The notes under the pieces: generated by a model
The model's database searches: none
The model's input: the letters and a program-made list of their open reading frames with translations, nothing else
Told to the model about the DNA's origin: nothing
Position numbers and translations under genes: made by a program
Shown here: piece by piece, positions 6,300-15,495 of the stretch
Layout of the letters: each line of letters opens with the position of its first letter
Numbering within the stretch: the stretch's first letter is position 1
Assembly (NCBI GenBank): GCA_900546835.1
Contig: UREH01000024.1
Span: 1 to 19,106, forward strand
DNA from: an uncultured Porphyromonadaceae bacterium
GTDB lineage: Bacteria > Bacteroidota > Bacteroidia > Bacteroidales > Muribaculaceae
Length of the DNA stretch: 19,106 bases
Direction: 5' to 3'

Positions 6300-9194
6300 G
6301 TGAAAACTACGACATTACATAAACAAACGAAAAGAGAACAGAATTCAACCGTTGCACCCCGTGCCGACATAGGGAGCAAAATCAGGAACAAAGTGGAACC
6401 CGACAGCGGGTTTATAATTGTTAAAGGTGCCCGCGTCAATAATCTCAAAAACGTTGATCTTACGTTGCCGCGAGGCAAGTTCATTGTAATTACCGGCCTT
6501 TCGGGGTCCGGAAAGTCATCGCTTGCTTTCGATACCATTTATGCGGAGGGGCAGCGCCGGTATGTTGAGAGTCTGTCGGCATATGCGCGTCAGTTCCTTG
6601 GTAAGATGCATAAGCCGGAGGTGGATTTCATTAAGGGGCTTCCGCCGGCCATCGCCATCGAGCAGAAGGTGAACACTCGAAATCCGAGGAGCACTGTCGG
6701 TACGTCAACAGAGATATACGATTACCTGCGTATGCTGTTCGCCCGAGTGGGACGCACTTTTTCGCCCGTAAGCGGCAAGGAGGTCCGTCAGCATTCGGTG
6801 ACGGATGTCGTAGACACCGCTTTCGCATATCCGGCCGACACACGCATCGCCGTTGTCGCCCCCATGCTCATACCCAATGGCAGAACTTTCCCGCAACATC
6901 TGGAGATATTGCGACAGGGAGGCTACAGCAGGCTTTACCGCGACGGAGAGTATACAAGAATCGTGGATTTGCTTAAGGACACCTCTCTTCCTGCCGCTAA
7001 TCCGGGCTATGAGCTGCTTATCGACCGTCTTTCCGTCAGTGATGAGGCGGACGACCGCAGCAGGCTTGCTGATTCTGCAGAGACCGCATTTTTTGAGGGA
7101 GACAACGCACTGACCCTTCTGGTGTGGGATCCCGCCGGGGAAGTGCACCGACATGAGTTCTCAACTCGCTTTGAGGCCGACGGACTGCAGTTCATGCAGC
7201 CCACCGACCTGCTGTTCAATTTCAACAATCCGTTTGGCGCCTGTCCGCGGTGCGAGGGTTTCGGTAAATGTCTGGGTATCGACGAGCGACTTGTCATCCC
7301 CAATCCGGCCCTTTCGGTCTACGACGATGCCGTGGCTTGCTGGCGTGGGGAGAAAATGAGCGAATGGAAGCGCGCTTTCATTCATATGGCCGCTCCGACC
7401 GGTTTCCCAATCCACAAACCATATGCGGAGCTGACGCAATCGCAGAAAGACCTGCTCTGGCATGGCGGCAAAGGATTCGAGGGAATCGACGGATTTTTCC
7501 GGATGGTGGAGCAGAATCAATATAAGGTGCAATACCGCGTAATGATGGCGCGATACAGGGGGAAAACGCTTTGCCCGGAATGTCATGGCAGCCGTCTGCG
7601 CAAGGAGGCGCAATATGTTCGTGTGGGAGGCACCACCATCTCGCAGCTCGTGACGATGCCGATTTCAGAACTGTCGGTATGGTTCGACAAACTCCAGCTT
7701 TCGGATCATGACGCGGCTGTGGCCAAGCGTCTGCTTATTGAGATCAGAAACCGCCTGACCATTATGAAGGAAGTCGGGCTTGAATATCTTACGCTCGACC
7801 GCCTGTCATCCACTCTTTCGGGTGGTGAGAGTCAGCGAATAAATCTCGCCACGTCGCTTGGTTCATCGCTGATGGGATCGCTATACATCCTCGACGAGCC
7901 AAGTATCGGGCTGCACTCGCGCGACACTGAACGTCTGATAGGCGTATTGAAACGTCTTAAAGATTTGGGCAATACCGTAATTGTCGTGGAGCATGATGAG
8001 GAAATCATGGAGGCCGCCGACTGGATTGTTGATGTGGGTCCACTTGCCGGAAGCAATGGAGGTGAGATTGTATATTCGGGCCCGCTGGCAGAAATCGGAA
8101 CGGCCGAGCGAAGCTATACGTCGCGTTACCTTACTCGCAGCATGAAAATCGACGTGCCTAAGGCGCGTCGGCGTTCATCAAGTTATATTGAGGTAATCGG
8201 AGCCATGGAGCATAATCTAAAGAACGTCGACGTGCGTTTTCCGCTTGGTGTTCTCACCGTTGTGACCGGCGTAAGCGGATCCGGTAAATCTACTCTCGTA
8301 CGCGACGTGCTATATCGCGGTATGCTCCGGCATCTTGGCGAGCCGACAGAAGCCCCGGGGGCATTCCGGCAACTTCGTGGCGATCTTAACTCAGTTCGAG
8401 CAGTGGAATTCGTCGACCAGAATCCAATAGGCAAGTCCTCGCGTTCCAATCCGGCGACCTATCTCAAGGCCTACGATGAGATTCGGGCGCTTTTCGCCGA
8501 GCAGCAGGCTGCAAGGCGGATGGGCTTCTCGCCTGCCTACTTTTCCTTCAATACTGAGGGCGGTCGCTGTGAGGAATGCAAGGGAGAAGGCACAATAACT
8601 ATAGAAATGCAGTTCATGGCCGATATAACCATTCCCTGCGAGGCCTGCGGCGGTAAACGTTTCAAGCGCGACGTGCTTGAGGTAGAATACCGTGGCAAGA
8701 ATATTTCGGATGTACTCGACATGACGGTCGACGATGCCATAGCCTTCTTCTCCCAAGCGAATGGCGCGGCTGAGCGCAGGATTGTGAAGCGTCTGGAGCC
8801 CCTACAGCAGGTAGGCCTCGGCTATGTGAAACTCGGGCAATCGTCCTCTACGCTTTCCGGTGGTGAGAATCAGCGTGTGAAACTCGCATATTATCTTGCC
8901 ATGGAAAAGACCGTGCCGACGCTTTTCATATTCGACGAACCTACTACCGGGCTTCACTTTCACGACATCAGTCTCCTGCTTAAATCGTTTGACCGCCTTA
9001 TAGCTGCGGGGCACACGGTCGTTATCATAGAGCACAATCTGGATGTGGCCAAATGTGCCGACTGGATAATCGATCTCGGCCCCGAAGGAGGTAAAGAAGG
9101 CGGAAACATCGTGGCCTGCGGAACCCCCGAGGAGGTGGCGCAATGTGGCAATGGATATACCGCGCTGTATCTTGCCGCCAAACTCAAAGATTGA
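6300..9194 (+). CDS. uvrA: Excinuclease ABC subunit A (UvrA)
   Basis: Damage-recognition ATPase of nucleotide excision repair; a UvrA dimer scans DNA and loads UvrB. With the GTG start the product is 964 residues. It holds two ABC modules, each with a Walker A (GLSGSGKS 66-73; GVSGSGKS 657-664), a signature (LSGGE 506-510 and 852-856) and a Walker B (ILDEPS near 530, IFDEPT near 877). The zinc pairs are present: Cys315/Cys318 with Cys425/Cys428, and Cys757/Cys760 with Cys780/Cys783. The first 37 residues are a polar extension before the conserved [17 protein letters not shown]. No ATG lies between the promoter and that block. The gene is divergent from thrS, and its stop overlaps the recR 3' end by 11 bp. 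Confidence 0.97.
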   Translation: MKTTTLHKQTKREQNSTVAPRADIGSKIRNKVEPDSGFIIVKGARVNNLKNVDLTLPRGKFIVITGLSGSGKSSLAFDTIYAEGQRRYVESLSAYARQFLGKMHKPEVDFIKGLPPAIAIEQKVNTRNPRSTVGTSTEIYDYLRMLFARVGRTFSPVSGKEVRQHSVTDVVDTAFAYPADTRIAVVAPMLIPNGRTFPQHLEILRQGGYSRLYRDGEYTRIVDLLKDTSLPAANPGYELLIDRLSVSDEADDRSRLADSAETAFFEGDNALTLLVWDPAGEVHRHEFSTRFEADGLQFMQPTDLLFNFNNPFGACPRCEGFGKCLGIDERLVIPNPALSVYDDAVACWRGEKMSEWKRAFIHMAAPTGFPIHKPYAELTQSQKDLLWHGGKGFEGIDGFFRMVEQNQYKVQYRVMMARYRGKTLCPECHGSRLRKEAQYVRVGGTTISQLVTMPISELSVWFDKLQLSDHDAAVAKRLLIEIRNRLTIMKEVGLEYLTLDRLSSTLSGGESQRINLATSLGSSLMGSLYILDEPSIGLHSRDTERLIGVLKRLKDLGNTVIVVEHDEEIMEAADWIVDVGPLAGSNGGEIVYSGPLAEIGTAERSYTSRYLTRSMKIDVPKARRRSSSYIEVIGAMEHNLKNVDVRFPLGVLTVVTGVSGSGKSTLVRDVLYRGMLRHLGEPTEAPGAFRQLRGDLNSVRAVEFVDQNPIGKSSRSNPATYLKAYDEIRALFAEQQAARRMGFSPAYFSFNTEGGRCEECKGEGTITIEMQFMADITIPCEACGGKRFKRDVLEVEYRGKNISDVLDMTVDDAIAFFSQANGAAERRIVKRLEPLQQVGLGYVKLGQSSSTLSGGENQRVKLAYYLAMEKTVPTLFIFDEPTTGLHFHDISLLLKSFDRLIAAGHTVVIIEHNLDVAKCADWIIDLGPEGGKEGGNIVACGTPEEVAQCGNGYTALYLAAKLKD

Positions 9195-9807
9195 TGGAGG
9201 ATGAAAAGAGAGTACGGTTCTGCAGCGACCGGCCGAGGGTAATCTCGTCGGTGTATTCGATCTCGTTGCCTACCGAAACTCCACGGGCAAGTTGGGTGAT
9301 TTTCACCCCGGTATGTTCGAGCCGCTTATATATATAGTAGTCGGTCGTATCGCCCTCCATGGTGGCGCTCAGGGCCAGAATTACTTCCTGAATTCCGCCT
9401 GATTCAACGCGTTTCACCAGTGAATCAATCTCAAGTCGGTCGGGTCCGACGCCGTCGATAGGGGAGATGACGCCTCCAAGCACATGATACAACCCTCCAT
9501 AGCTGCCGGTTCGCTCGAATATCATCACATCCTTCACATTCTCCACAACGCACACCGTGGTTCTGTCGCGGCGCGTGTCGGAGCAGACCGGACACACGTC
9601 GTTTTCCGAAATATTGTGGCAGACACGGCAATAGCGTATGCCTTTGCGCATGTCTATAATGGAGTTGCCCAGACTTACGGAGGTCTCCATATCCTCGCGG
9701 AGCAGATGCAGGGCGAGCCGCAGGGCAGTTTTCCGTCCGATGCCCGGAAGACGTGAGATTTCGTTTACAGCGTTTTCGAGTAATTGTGAATCAAATTCCT
9801 GAAGCAT
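9184..9807 (-). CDS. recR: Recombination mediator RecR
   Basis: RecR works with RecO (and RecF) to load RecA on SSB-coated gaps during recombinational repair. From ATG 9807 the product is 207 residues, close to the usual 200 or so. The N-terminal helix-hairpin-helix contains [17 protein letters not shown] (20-36). A four-cysteine zinc finger follows: Cys60, Cys63, Cys72, Cys75. The Toprim domain starts near TVCVVE (84-89), and the C-terminal [12 protein letters not shown] block is typical. A longer frame reaches ATG 9879, but that codon lies in the -33 element of the promoter, so it is rejected. The gene converges on uvrA and is divergent from panC. Confidence 0.96.
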   Translation of the reverse strand: MLQEFDSQLLENAVNEISRLPGIGRKTALRLALHLLREDMETSVSLGNSIIDMRKGIRYCRVCHNISENDVCPVCSDTRRDRTTVCVVENVKDVMIFERTGSYGGLYHVLGGVISPIDGVGPDRLEIDSLVKRVESGGIQEVILALSATMEGDTTDYYIYKRLEHTGVKITQLARGVSVGNEIEYTDEITLGRSLQNRTLFSSSINL

Positions 9808-9848
9808 CCGGAAAAATAAGTTTGAGTGGGTGTATGTGAAATGTAGTT

Positions 9849-9880
9849 CAAAATTACGAATATGGGTTGAAATGTCCAAA
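9849..9880 (-). promoter_or_regulatory. recR promoter, Bacteroidota type
   Basis: On the minus strand: TTTG at 9880-9877, a 20-nt spacer, then TAATTTTG at 9856-9849. Transcription should start near 9842, about 35 nt before ATG 9807. Confidence 0.8.
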
Positions 9881-9895
9881 AACGCCTGGGATGGA

Positions 9896-9926
9896 ATTGC
9901 CTTTTTTACGAAAATACTTAACTTTG
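9896..9926 (+). promoter_or_regulatory. panC promoter, Bacteroidota type
   Basis: ATTG at 9896-9899 (one mismatch to TTTG), a 19-nt spacer, then TAACTTTG at 9919-9926, an exact TAnnTTTG. Transcription should start near 9933, giving panC a leader of about 70 nt. It lies back to back with the recR promoter, with 15 bp between the two -33 elements. Confidence 0.8.
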
Positions 9927-10001
9927 CAGTCGAAAAATCAAACGGCTGCCGGAAAGAAGCGTAAAAGCATCGGGAGCCAAAGGAAATGCTATTCTGAAAG
10001 A

Positions 10002-10847
10002 ATGGAAACAGTAAGAACGGTCGGGCGCCTGCGGGAGATTGTGGCCGAAGCGCACCGCTGCAATAAAACCGTGGGACTCGTCCCCACCATGGGCGCTCTC
10101 CATGCCGGCCACATCTCGCTGGTGGAGCGCGCCCGTCGGGACAACGATCTTGTCGTTGTCAGCGTGTTTGTAAACCCCACTCAATTCAATAATGCCGAAG
10201 ACCTTGCCACGTATCCGCGCACTGAGGAGGCTGACTGCCGGAAACTCGAAAATGCCGGAGTCGACGTGGCTTTTGTCCCCTCGGTAGAGGAAATGTATCC
10301 TGAGCCGGATACTCGGGTATTCAATCTCGGCCCCGTCGCCGAGGTGATGGAAGGAGCGATGCGCCCCGGCCATTTCAATGGTGTCGCTCAGGTGGTCAGC
10401 AAATTGTTTGCCGCCGTGGAACCCGATCGCGCTTATTTCGGCGAGAAAGACTTCCAGCAGATTGCTGTGATACGCCGTATGGTAGAGCTGGAAGGGTTCA
10501 AACTCGAGATCGTTGACTGTCCGATTTGTCGCGAGGCCGATGGCCTTGCCATGAGCAGCCGCAACACACGGCTGACGCCCGAACAGCGCGAGGTAGCTCC
10601 TGTGATTCACAAAGTGCTTTCGCAGAGCGTGGAGTGGGCAAAGAATCATACTGTCGGCGAGACCATCCGCTTCGTCACAGATGAAATCAACAGCTTTCCG
10701 CATATGGAGGTAGAGTATTATCAGATTGTCGACCCTCTGTCGATGCAGCCCATATCGGAATGGAAGGATGCAAAGGGTGGACGACCTGTCGGGTGCGTGA
10801 CCGCATATTGCGGAAAAGTCCGTCTGATTGACAATATCCGCTATTGA
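10002..10847 (+). CDS. panC: Pantothenate synthetase
   Basis: Joins pantoate and beta-alanine with ATP to make pantothenate, the CoA precursor. From ATG 10002 the product is 281 residues, the normal size. The family signatures are [10 protein letters not shown] (28-37, the HIGH-like ATP site with His34 and His37), FVNPTQF (56-62), FGEKDFQQ (146-153) and MSSRN (184-188, KMSKS-like). A frame extension to 9867 would begin before the promoter and add 45 residues without family similarity, so it is rejected. panD, which makes the beta-alanine substrate, follows 35 bp later, so the pair supplies and uses one intermediate. Confidence 0.97.
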   Translation: METVRTVGRLREIVAEAHRCNKTVGLVPTMGALHAGHISLVERARRDNDLVVVSVFVNPTQFNNAEDLATYPRTEEADCRKLENAGVDVAFVPSVEEMYPEPDTRVFNLGPVAEVMEGAMRPGHFNGVAQVVSKLFAAVEPDRAYFGEKDFQQIAVIRRMVELEGFKLEIVDCPICREADGLAMSSRNTRLTPEQREVAPVIHKVLSQSVEWAKNHTVGETIRFVTDEINSFPHMEVEYYQIVDPLSMQPISEWKDAKGGRPVGCVTAYCGKVRLIDNIRY

Positions 10848-10882
10848 TTCAGGCACACTCCGACAAAAGCTATAGAAACGAT

Positions 10883-11239
10883 ATGATGCAAGTTGAAGTA
10901 CTGAAATCCAAGATTCACCGTGCCACCGTAACGGAGGCGCGGTTAGACTATATCGGCAGCATTACCATAGACCAGGACCTGATGGATGCGGCTAATATCT
11001 TAGTCGGCGAACATGTCTATATTGTGGACAACAACAACGGTGAGCGATTCGAAACATATGCGATAGCCGGCGAGCGTGGTTCGGGTGTTATATGCCTGAA
11101 CGGGGCCGCCGCGCGCAAGGTGCTTCCCGGCGATGTGGTGATAATCATGTCCTATGCAATGATGCCTTTTGAAGAAGCCCGTACGTTCGTTCCGTCGATT
11201 GTATTTCCCTCCGAACCGGACAACAGGTTGATACGCTGA
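10883..11239 (+). CDS. panD: Aspartate 1-decarboxylase proenzyme
   Basis: Pyruvoyl enzyme that decarboxylates L-aspartate to beta-alanine, the second substrate of PanC. From ATG 10883 the product is 118 residues, as expected. It starts [19 protein letters not shown], the conserved opening. The self-cleavage site is YIGS: cutting between Gly25 and Ser26 makes Ser26 the pyruvoyl group. [10 protein letters not shown] and LNGAAARKV are further conserved blocks. The second ATG at 10886 is an equally possible start. A TTG at 10844 overlapping the panC stop would add 13 unmatched residues and is not favoured. No PanM-type maturation factor is seen nearby. Confidence 0.96.
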   Translation: MMQVEVLKSKIHRATVTEARLDYIGSITIDQDLMDAANILVGEHVYIVDNNNGERFETYAIAGERGSGVICLNGAAARKVLPGDVVIIMSYAMMPFEEARTFVPSIVFPSEPDNRLIR

Positions 11240-11317
11240 CGTTGCTCTTGTTGTCGAACTCAATCCGTTTAACCCTCAGGCAAGTGCGCCAATTCCCTAA
11301 AGAAATACTCAAGCCTT

Positions 11318-12646
11318 ATGTTTGAAAATTTAAGCGAAAAACTCGAACGCAGTTTCAAGATACTTAAAGGTCAGGGCAAGATAACAGAAATAAATGTGGC
11401 TGAGACGCTGAAAGACGTTCGCCGCGCCTTGCTTGATGCCGACGTAAACTATAAAGTCGCAAAAACATTCACCGACACCGTAAAGCAGAAGGCTCTCGGT
11501 CAGAATGTAATCAACGCCATCAAACCTCAGGAGTTGATGGTAAAGATTGTTCACGACGAGCTGGCTACTCTTATGGGAGGGGATACGGCTCAGATTAATC
11601 TTTCCGGCAATCCCACGGTAATTCTGATGTCAGGTCTTCAGGGTTCGGGTAAGACCACTTTCTCAGGCAAACTGGCCCGAAAGCTGAAAAGCGAGAAAGG
11701 GAAGCGCCCGTTGCTCGTGGCCTGCGACGTATACCGTCCGGCGGCCATCGATCAGCTCAAGGTCCTTGCCGAGCAGATTGAGGTTCCGGTGTATACCGAG
11801 GATGGAAATAAAAATCCGGTGGAGATTGCCAAAAACGCGATCGCCTATGCGAAGCAGAATCATCTCGACCTTGTGATTGTCGATACAGCCGGCCGTCTGG
11901 CAGTCGACGAGCAGATGATGGATGAGATAGAAGCCATCAAAAATGCTATCAAGCCCCAGGAGACGCTTTTCGTCGTTGACTCCATGACGGGTCAGGACGC
12001 TGTGAATACCGCCAAGGAATTCAACGACCGCCTTGATTTCGACGGAGTAGTGCTCACGAAACTCGACGGCGACACCCGCGGTGGCGCTGCTCTTTCGATT
12101 CGCACGGTGGTAACCAAACCGATCAAGTTTGTCGGAACCGGCGAAAAACTCGATGCCCTTGATTTGTTCCATCCGTCCCGTATGGCCGACCGCATTCTTG
12201 GCATGGGCGATATTGTGTCGCTTGTCGAGAAAGCCCAGCAGCAGTTCGACGAAAAGAAAGCGCGCGAACTACAGCGGAAAATTGCGAAAAATGAATTTAA
12301 TTTCAACGATTTTCTCGGTCAGATTCAGCAAATCAAGAAAATGGGCAATCTGAAGGACCTTGCCTCGATGATACCCGGCGTCGGGAAAGCCCTGAAGGAT
12401 GTTGAGATCGACGACAATGCTTTCAAGGGAATTGAGGCTATTATCAGCTCCATGACTGAAAAGGAGCGTATTAACCCCTCGATAATCAATGGCTCTCGCC
12501 GCCGGCGTATTGCTGCGGGCTCCGGTACTTCCCTTCAGGAGGTAAACCGCCTGCTCACTCAGTTCGAGCAGACCAGAAAGGTGATGAAGGCCGCTACATC
12601 GATGAAAAACCCTATGCAGATGATGCGCAATATGCGTCGCCGTTAA
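11318..12646 (+). CDS. ffh: Signal recognition particle GTPase Ffh (SRP54)
   Basis: Protein part of the signal recognition particle; it binds signal peptides on the ribosome with 4.5S RNA and docks with FtsY at the membrane. The 442-residue product has the N bundle (1-95), then the G domain with G1 GLQGSGKT (106-113), DTAGR (189-193), TKLD (247-250) and GTGEK (273-277). The methionine-rich M domain runs from about 300. It includes the RNA-binding INGSRRRRIAAGSG (390-403) and ends in MKNPMQMMRNMRRR. The 78-bp gap after panD has no clear promoter or terminator, so it may be read from the panC promoter. The 4.5S RNA gene is not in the window as far as I can see. Confidence 0.98.
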   Translation: MFENLSEKLERSFKILKGQGKITEINVAETLKDVRRALLDADVNYKVAKTFTDTVKQKALGQNVINAIKPQELMVKIVHDELATLMGGDTAQINLSGNPTVILMSGLQGSGKTTFSGKLARKLKSEKGKRPLLVACDVYRPAAIDQLKVLAEQIEVPVYTEDGNKNPVEIAKNAIAYAKQNHLDLVIVDTAGRLAVDEQMMDEIEAIKNAIKPQETLFVVDSMTGQDAVNTAKEFNDRLDFDGVVLTKLDGDTRGGAALSIRTVVTKPIKFVGTGEKLDALDLFHPSRMADRILGMGDIVSLVEKAQQQFDEKKARELQRKIAKNEFNFNDFLGQIQQIKKMGNLKDLASMIPGVGKALKDVEIDDNAFKGIEAIISSMTEKERINPSIINGSRRRRIAAGSGTSLQEVNRLLTQFEQTRKVMKAATSMKNPMQMMRNMRRR

Positions 12647-12706
12647 TAAGGCGACGCTGTTGTCTTTCATCGGACTAAAATCCACCCAACTATTTATTTC
12701 AACAAT

Positions 12707-13588
12707 ATGGAACTTATCGACGGAAAGAAAGTCGCAGCAGAAATCAAACAGGAAATTGCAACTGAGGTTGCCGGTATGATAGCTGCCGGTCAGCGTGCTC
12801 CGCATCTTGCCGCCATTCTTGTAGGCCACGACGGTGGAAGCGAGACTTATGTGGCCAATAAAGTAAAGTCATGCGGAGAATGCGGATTCCGCTCGTCGCT
12901 AATTCGTTTCGAGGATGATGTGACGGAGGAACGGCTACTTGAGGAAATCGAACGGCTGAACGCCGACTCCGAGGTCGACGGATTCATCGTTCAGCTCCCT
13001 TTGCCGAAACATATTTCAGAGCAGCGTATTATCGAGGCGATTGACTACCGCAAGGATGTCGACGGCTTCCATCCGGTAAACGTCGGACGTATGGCTATAG
13101 GGCTGCCTTGTTTCCGCAGCGCTACTCCGGCAGGTATTATGACTTTGCTTGACCGTTACCGGATTAAGACGGCCGGCGCAAACGTGGTGGTTATCGGGCG
13201 CAGCAATATCGTCGGCAAACCTGTGGCTACGCTTCTTATGCAGAAAGCAGATCCTGGCAACGCTACCGTGACGGTATGTCACCGCCATACAAAGAATCTT
13301 AATGAAATCTGCAGTAAGGCCGACATTCTGATATGTGCCACTGGCTCGCCGGAATCGGTTACGGCAGATATGGTTAAGGATGGGGCTACGGTAATTGACG
13401 TCGGCACGACCCGAGTGCCGGATGCATCCCGACCTAAAGGGTTCCGGCTTTGCGGCGACGTTTGTTTTGCCGAGGTCGCACCAAAGTGCGGACACATTAC
13501 ACCTGTTCCCGGCGGGGTAGGTCCGATGACGATTGTGTCGCTGATGCAAAATACTCTGCTCGCAGCTAAACATGCTGTATACGCATGA
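12707..13588 (+). CDS. folD: Bifunctional methylene-THF dehydrogenase / methenyl-THF cyclohydrolase
   Basis: Interconverts 5,10-methylene-THF and 10-formyl-THF through methenyl-THF, feeding purine synthesis and fMet-tRNA formation. The 293-residue product is of normal size. The catalytic YVANK (Tyr48, Lys52), the substrate-binding VQLPLPKH (95-102) and [10 protein letters not shown] (116-125) are present. So are the Rossmann nucleotide site GRSNIVGKP (164-172) and the family hallmark [10 protein letters not shown] (266-275). It starts 60 bp after ffh with no visible terminator between, and it is followed by a strong hairpin terminator, so it is probably the last gene of the panC-panD-ffh-folD run. 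Confidence 0.97.
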   Translation: MELIDGKKVAAEIKQEIATEVAGMIAAGQRAPHLAAILVGHDGGSETYVANKVKSCGECGFRSSLIRFEDDVTEERLLEEIERLNADSEVDGFIVQLPLPKHISEQRIIEAIDYRKDVDGFHPVNVGRMAIGLPCFRSATPAGIMTLLDRYRIKTAGANVVVIGRSNIVGKPVATLLMQKADPGNATVTVCHRHTKNLNEICSKADILICATGSPESVTADMVKDGATVIDVGTTRVPDASRPKGFRLCGDVCFAEVAPKCGHITPVPGGVGPMTIVSLMQNTLLAAKHAVYA

Positions 13589-13610
13589 TCGAGTAAACAT
13601 TTACAATAAA

Positions 13611-13656
13611 GGCGGTGTGTCATAATTCCATAATTTGACACATCGCCCTATTTTTC
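13611..13656 (+). terminator. folD terminator
   Basis: GGCGGTGTGTCA pairs with TGACACATCGCC (one G-T wobble), with an AATT/AATT extension across a one-base bulge, around CCAT; the arms span 13611-13646. TATTTTT follows (13649-13655). It lies 22 bp after the folD stop. The reverse strand also has a T-rich tail (TTTATTG), so it may end lptB transcription coming the other way. Confidence 0.82.
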
Positions 13657-13848
13657 ACCCGGATGGTGATGGCGCTGTCAGCCTTCGACCTTTGGTCGCT
13701 TAGCCATGCAAAGAATGGTCCGGATGGCAGGAGCTTGAGAGTGAGGGCGAAGGGAGTCGAATAAGGTAGATGACCGAACCCGAACCCCTCAGGCGACGCC
13801 CCAGATGGGCTATAATGACACGCCCTTTTTATCATGTTGTTCTGAGGC
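13657..13848. other. Gene-free spacer between folD and lptB, repeat-like
   Basis: About 190 bp with no supported gene. The sequence GGGCTATAATGACACGCCC at 13807-13825 resembles the inverse of the folD terminator arm (both carry GTGTCAT next to a GC-rich end). The stretch 13611-13825 is therefore bounded by imperfect inverted repeats. Inside are a direct repeat CCGGATGG (13659-13666, 13720-13727) and a small palindrome CGACC/GGTCG (13686-13697). The look is that of a dispersed intergenic element or MITE-like sequence, but only one copy is in view, so this is inferred. Confidence 0.4.
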
Positions 13849-14676
13849 TTATTTGAACTGCTTACGGTGGAAGATGAACGACCGGCCGAGATACTTCTCG
13901 CGGACAACAGGGTTGGCCGCCAGTTCCTCCGAGGTTCCCTGGAAAAGGATTTTCCCTTCAAAAAGAAGATATGCGCGGTCGGTGATTCGGAGCGTCTCCT
14001 GCGCGTTGTGGTCGGTGATGAGAATGCCGATGTTTTTTGATTTTAGTTTGTAGACCACCTCCTGGATGTCCTCTACGGCTATTGGGTCGACACCGGCAAA
14101 AGGCTCGTCGAGCATTATGAACTTCGGGTTGATTGCAAGACAGCGTGCGATTTCAGTGCGTCGACGTTCGCCGCCCGAAAGCTGGTCGCCGAGATTTTTG
14201 CGGACTTTCTGCAGGCGGAACTCGGCTATGAGACTCTCAAGTTTATCGCGTTGTTCCTCTTTGCTCAGCGGCGTCATCTCGAGGATTGAGCGAATATTGT
14301 TTTCCACCGTCATCTTGCGGAACACAGAGGCTTCCTGGGCAAGATAGCCGATGCCGTGACGCGCACGTCGATATACAGGAAACTTCGTGATGTTCATGTC
14401 GTTGAGGAAAATCTGCCCCTCGTTGGGCACGATGAGGCCGGTCGTCATATAAAAGGTCGTGGTTTTCCCGGCTCCGTTCGGGCCGAGCAATCCGACAATC
14501 TCGCCCTGAGTCACATCGATTGAGACGTGATTGACAACCGTGCGCGATCCATATTTCTTCACGAGGTTTTCGGTGCGAAGCACCATTTTTCCCTGAGCTG
14601 CTTCTGCGGGAGTTGCTGTTGTATCATTTTCCGTGACAACGGCATCCTGACCGGGGTGAAGTTCTATTTTTTCCAT
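13849..14676 (-). CDS. lptB: LPS export ABC transporter ATP-binding protein LptB
   Basis: ATPase of the LptB2FG complex, which pulls lipopolysaccharide from the inner membrane onto the Lpt bridge. From ATG 14676 it is 275 residues. Walker A is GPNGAGKT (65-72), the signature LSGGE (166-170), Walker B FIMLDEP (186-192), then [12 protein letters not shown], a strong LptB hallmark, and the H-loop His223 in TDHNAQE. The first 30 residues are acidic and Thr/Ala-rich and absent from most LptB proteins. ATG 14586 (codon 31, [13 protein letters not shown]) would give the usual length near 245 and is a real alternative. The frame stays open to 15171, but that part lies inside udk and is rejected. It follows udk by 56 bp on the same strand. 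Confidence 0.94.
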   Translation of the reverse strand: MEKIELHPGQDAVVTENDTTATPAEAAQGKMVLRTENLVKKYGSRTVVNHVSIDVTQGEIVGLLGPNGAGKTTTFYMTTGLIVPNEGQIFLNDMNITKFPVYRRARHGIGYLAQEASVFRKMTVENNIRSILEMTPLSKEEQRDKLESLIAEFRLQKVRKNLGDQLSGGERRRTEIARCLAINPKFIMLDEPFAGVDPIAVEDIQEVVYKLKSKNIGILITDHNAQETLRITDRAYLLFEGKILFQGTSEELAANPVVREKYLGRSFIFHRKQFK

Positions 14677-14732
14677 AGATTGGTTGGAGGCTTGAGTGGG
14701 GCGCGTCATGCAGGTGGCGCAATGTGATATGC

Positions 14733-15356
14733 TCAGTGGCAGGAGCTCTGGCGAAGGCGGCCGAAAATATAATCGGTGAGCAAACCGATGGCTACGGCAT
14801 TTGTGCCCCCCTGTGGAATTATGAGATCTGCGTAGCGTTTTGTCGGCTCGATATACATATTGTGCATCGGCTTTAGCACGTCCTGATACCTGTCGATTAC
14901 AATCTGGGGAGTGCGTCCGCGCTCGATGCAGTCGCGTGCTATCACACGAATCAGTCGGTCGTCGGAATCGGCATCGACAAAGCATTTTACGTCCATCATG
15001 TCGCGAAGCACCGGATCGGTCAGCACAAGGATACCTTCCACAATTACCACGTCGCATGGGTCGACATGAACCGTCTCTGCCTGGCGGGTGCATGTAAGGT
15101 AGGAATATGTGGGCATTTCGATTGACTCGCCATCGCGCAGACGCTTGAGATGGTCGACCAGGAGGGTCCACTCGATTGCGGCCGGCTCGTCGAAATTGAT
15201 TTTACTGCGTTCGGCTGCGGGGATATGCGACGAGTCTTTATAATATGAGTCCTGGGGTATTACAGCTACTTCTCCGGCGGGAAGCGAGGAGATTATCTTA
15301 TTGACTACGGTGGTTTTGCCTGAGCCGGTTCCACCTGCGATACCGATAATTAGCAT
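14733..15356 (-). CDS. udk: Uridine kinase
   Basis: Phosphorylates uridine and cytidine to UMP and CMP in pyrimidine salvage. From ATG 15356 the product is 207 residues, typical of the bacterial enzyme. It opens [16 protein letters not shown] with P-loop GGTGSGKT at 8-15. [16 protein letters not shown] and VIVEGILVL follow in the order expected of the P-loop uridine kinase family. ERGRT marks the lid region. An ATG at 15389 would add 11 residues before the conserved start and is less likely. lptB follows 56 bp downstream, a probable two-gene transcript. No convincing promoter was found upstream: the best candidate, TAATTTCG, has one mismatch and no -33 partner. Confidence 0.95.
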   Translation of the reverse strand: MLIIGIAGGTGSGKTTVVNKIISSLPAGEVAVIPQDSYYKDSSHIPAAERSKINFDEPAAIEWTLLVDHLKRLRDGESIEMPTYSYLTCTRQAETVHVDPCDVVIVEGILVLTDPVLRDMMDVKCFVDADSDDRLIRVIARDCIERGRTPQIVIDRYQDVLKPMHNMYIEPTKRYADLIIPQGGTNAVAIGLLTDYIFGRLRQSSCH

Positions 15357-15450
15357 GAGCTGACTGATGATGGAGATTAATAATTTCACGAAATTACGAA
15401 AAATCCTTCAACCGGATAGCCTCGGCAGGCGGATTTTTATGAAAAAACGC

Positions 15451-15458
15451 TAACTTTG
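15451..15458 (+). promoter_or_regulatory. Probable -7 box for mlaE-mlaF
   Basis: TAACTTTG is an exact TAnnTTTG match 37 nt before the mlaE ATG. There is no clear TTTG at the right distance upstream, so this is a half-supported promoter. Confidence 0.5.
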
Positions 15459-15495
15459 TTGTTGCAAACTATGCAAACCGACAAAATCTATAGTT

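Noticed and set aside
9918..10856. 312-codon minus-strand frame over panC
   Set aside because: Antisense shadow of panC. The apparent protein has no family features and would begin inside panD leader DNA.
13620..13961. 113-codon minus-strand frame over the folD-lptB spacer
   Set aside because: It begins inside lptB in another frame and ends in the folD terminator hairpin. It is more likely the chance translation of a repeat-like spacer.
14677..15171. 165-codon upstream extension of lptB
   Set aside because: It lies wholly within udk and its leader gap in another frame; the extra residues are a shadow of uridine kinase.
15389..15396. TAATTTCG on the minus strand as a udk -7 box
   Set aside because: One mismatch to TAnnTTTG and no -33 element at a suitable distance.
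15471..15490. ATG at 15471 as an alternative mlaE start
   Set aside because: It is out of frame with mlaE and its frame stops soon after.
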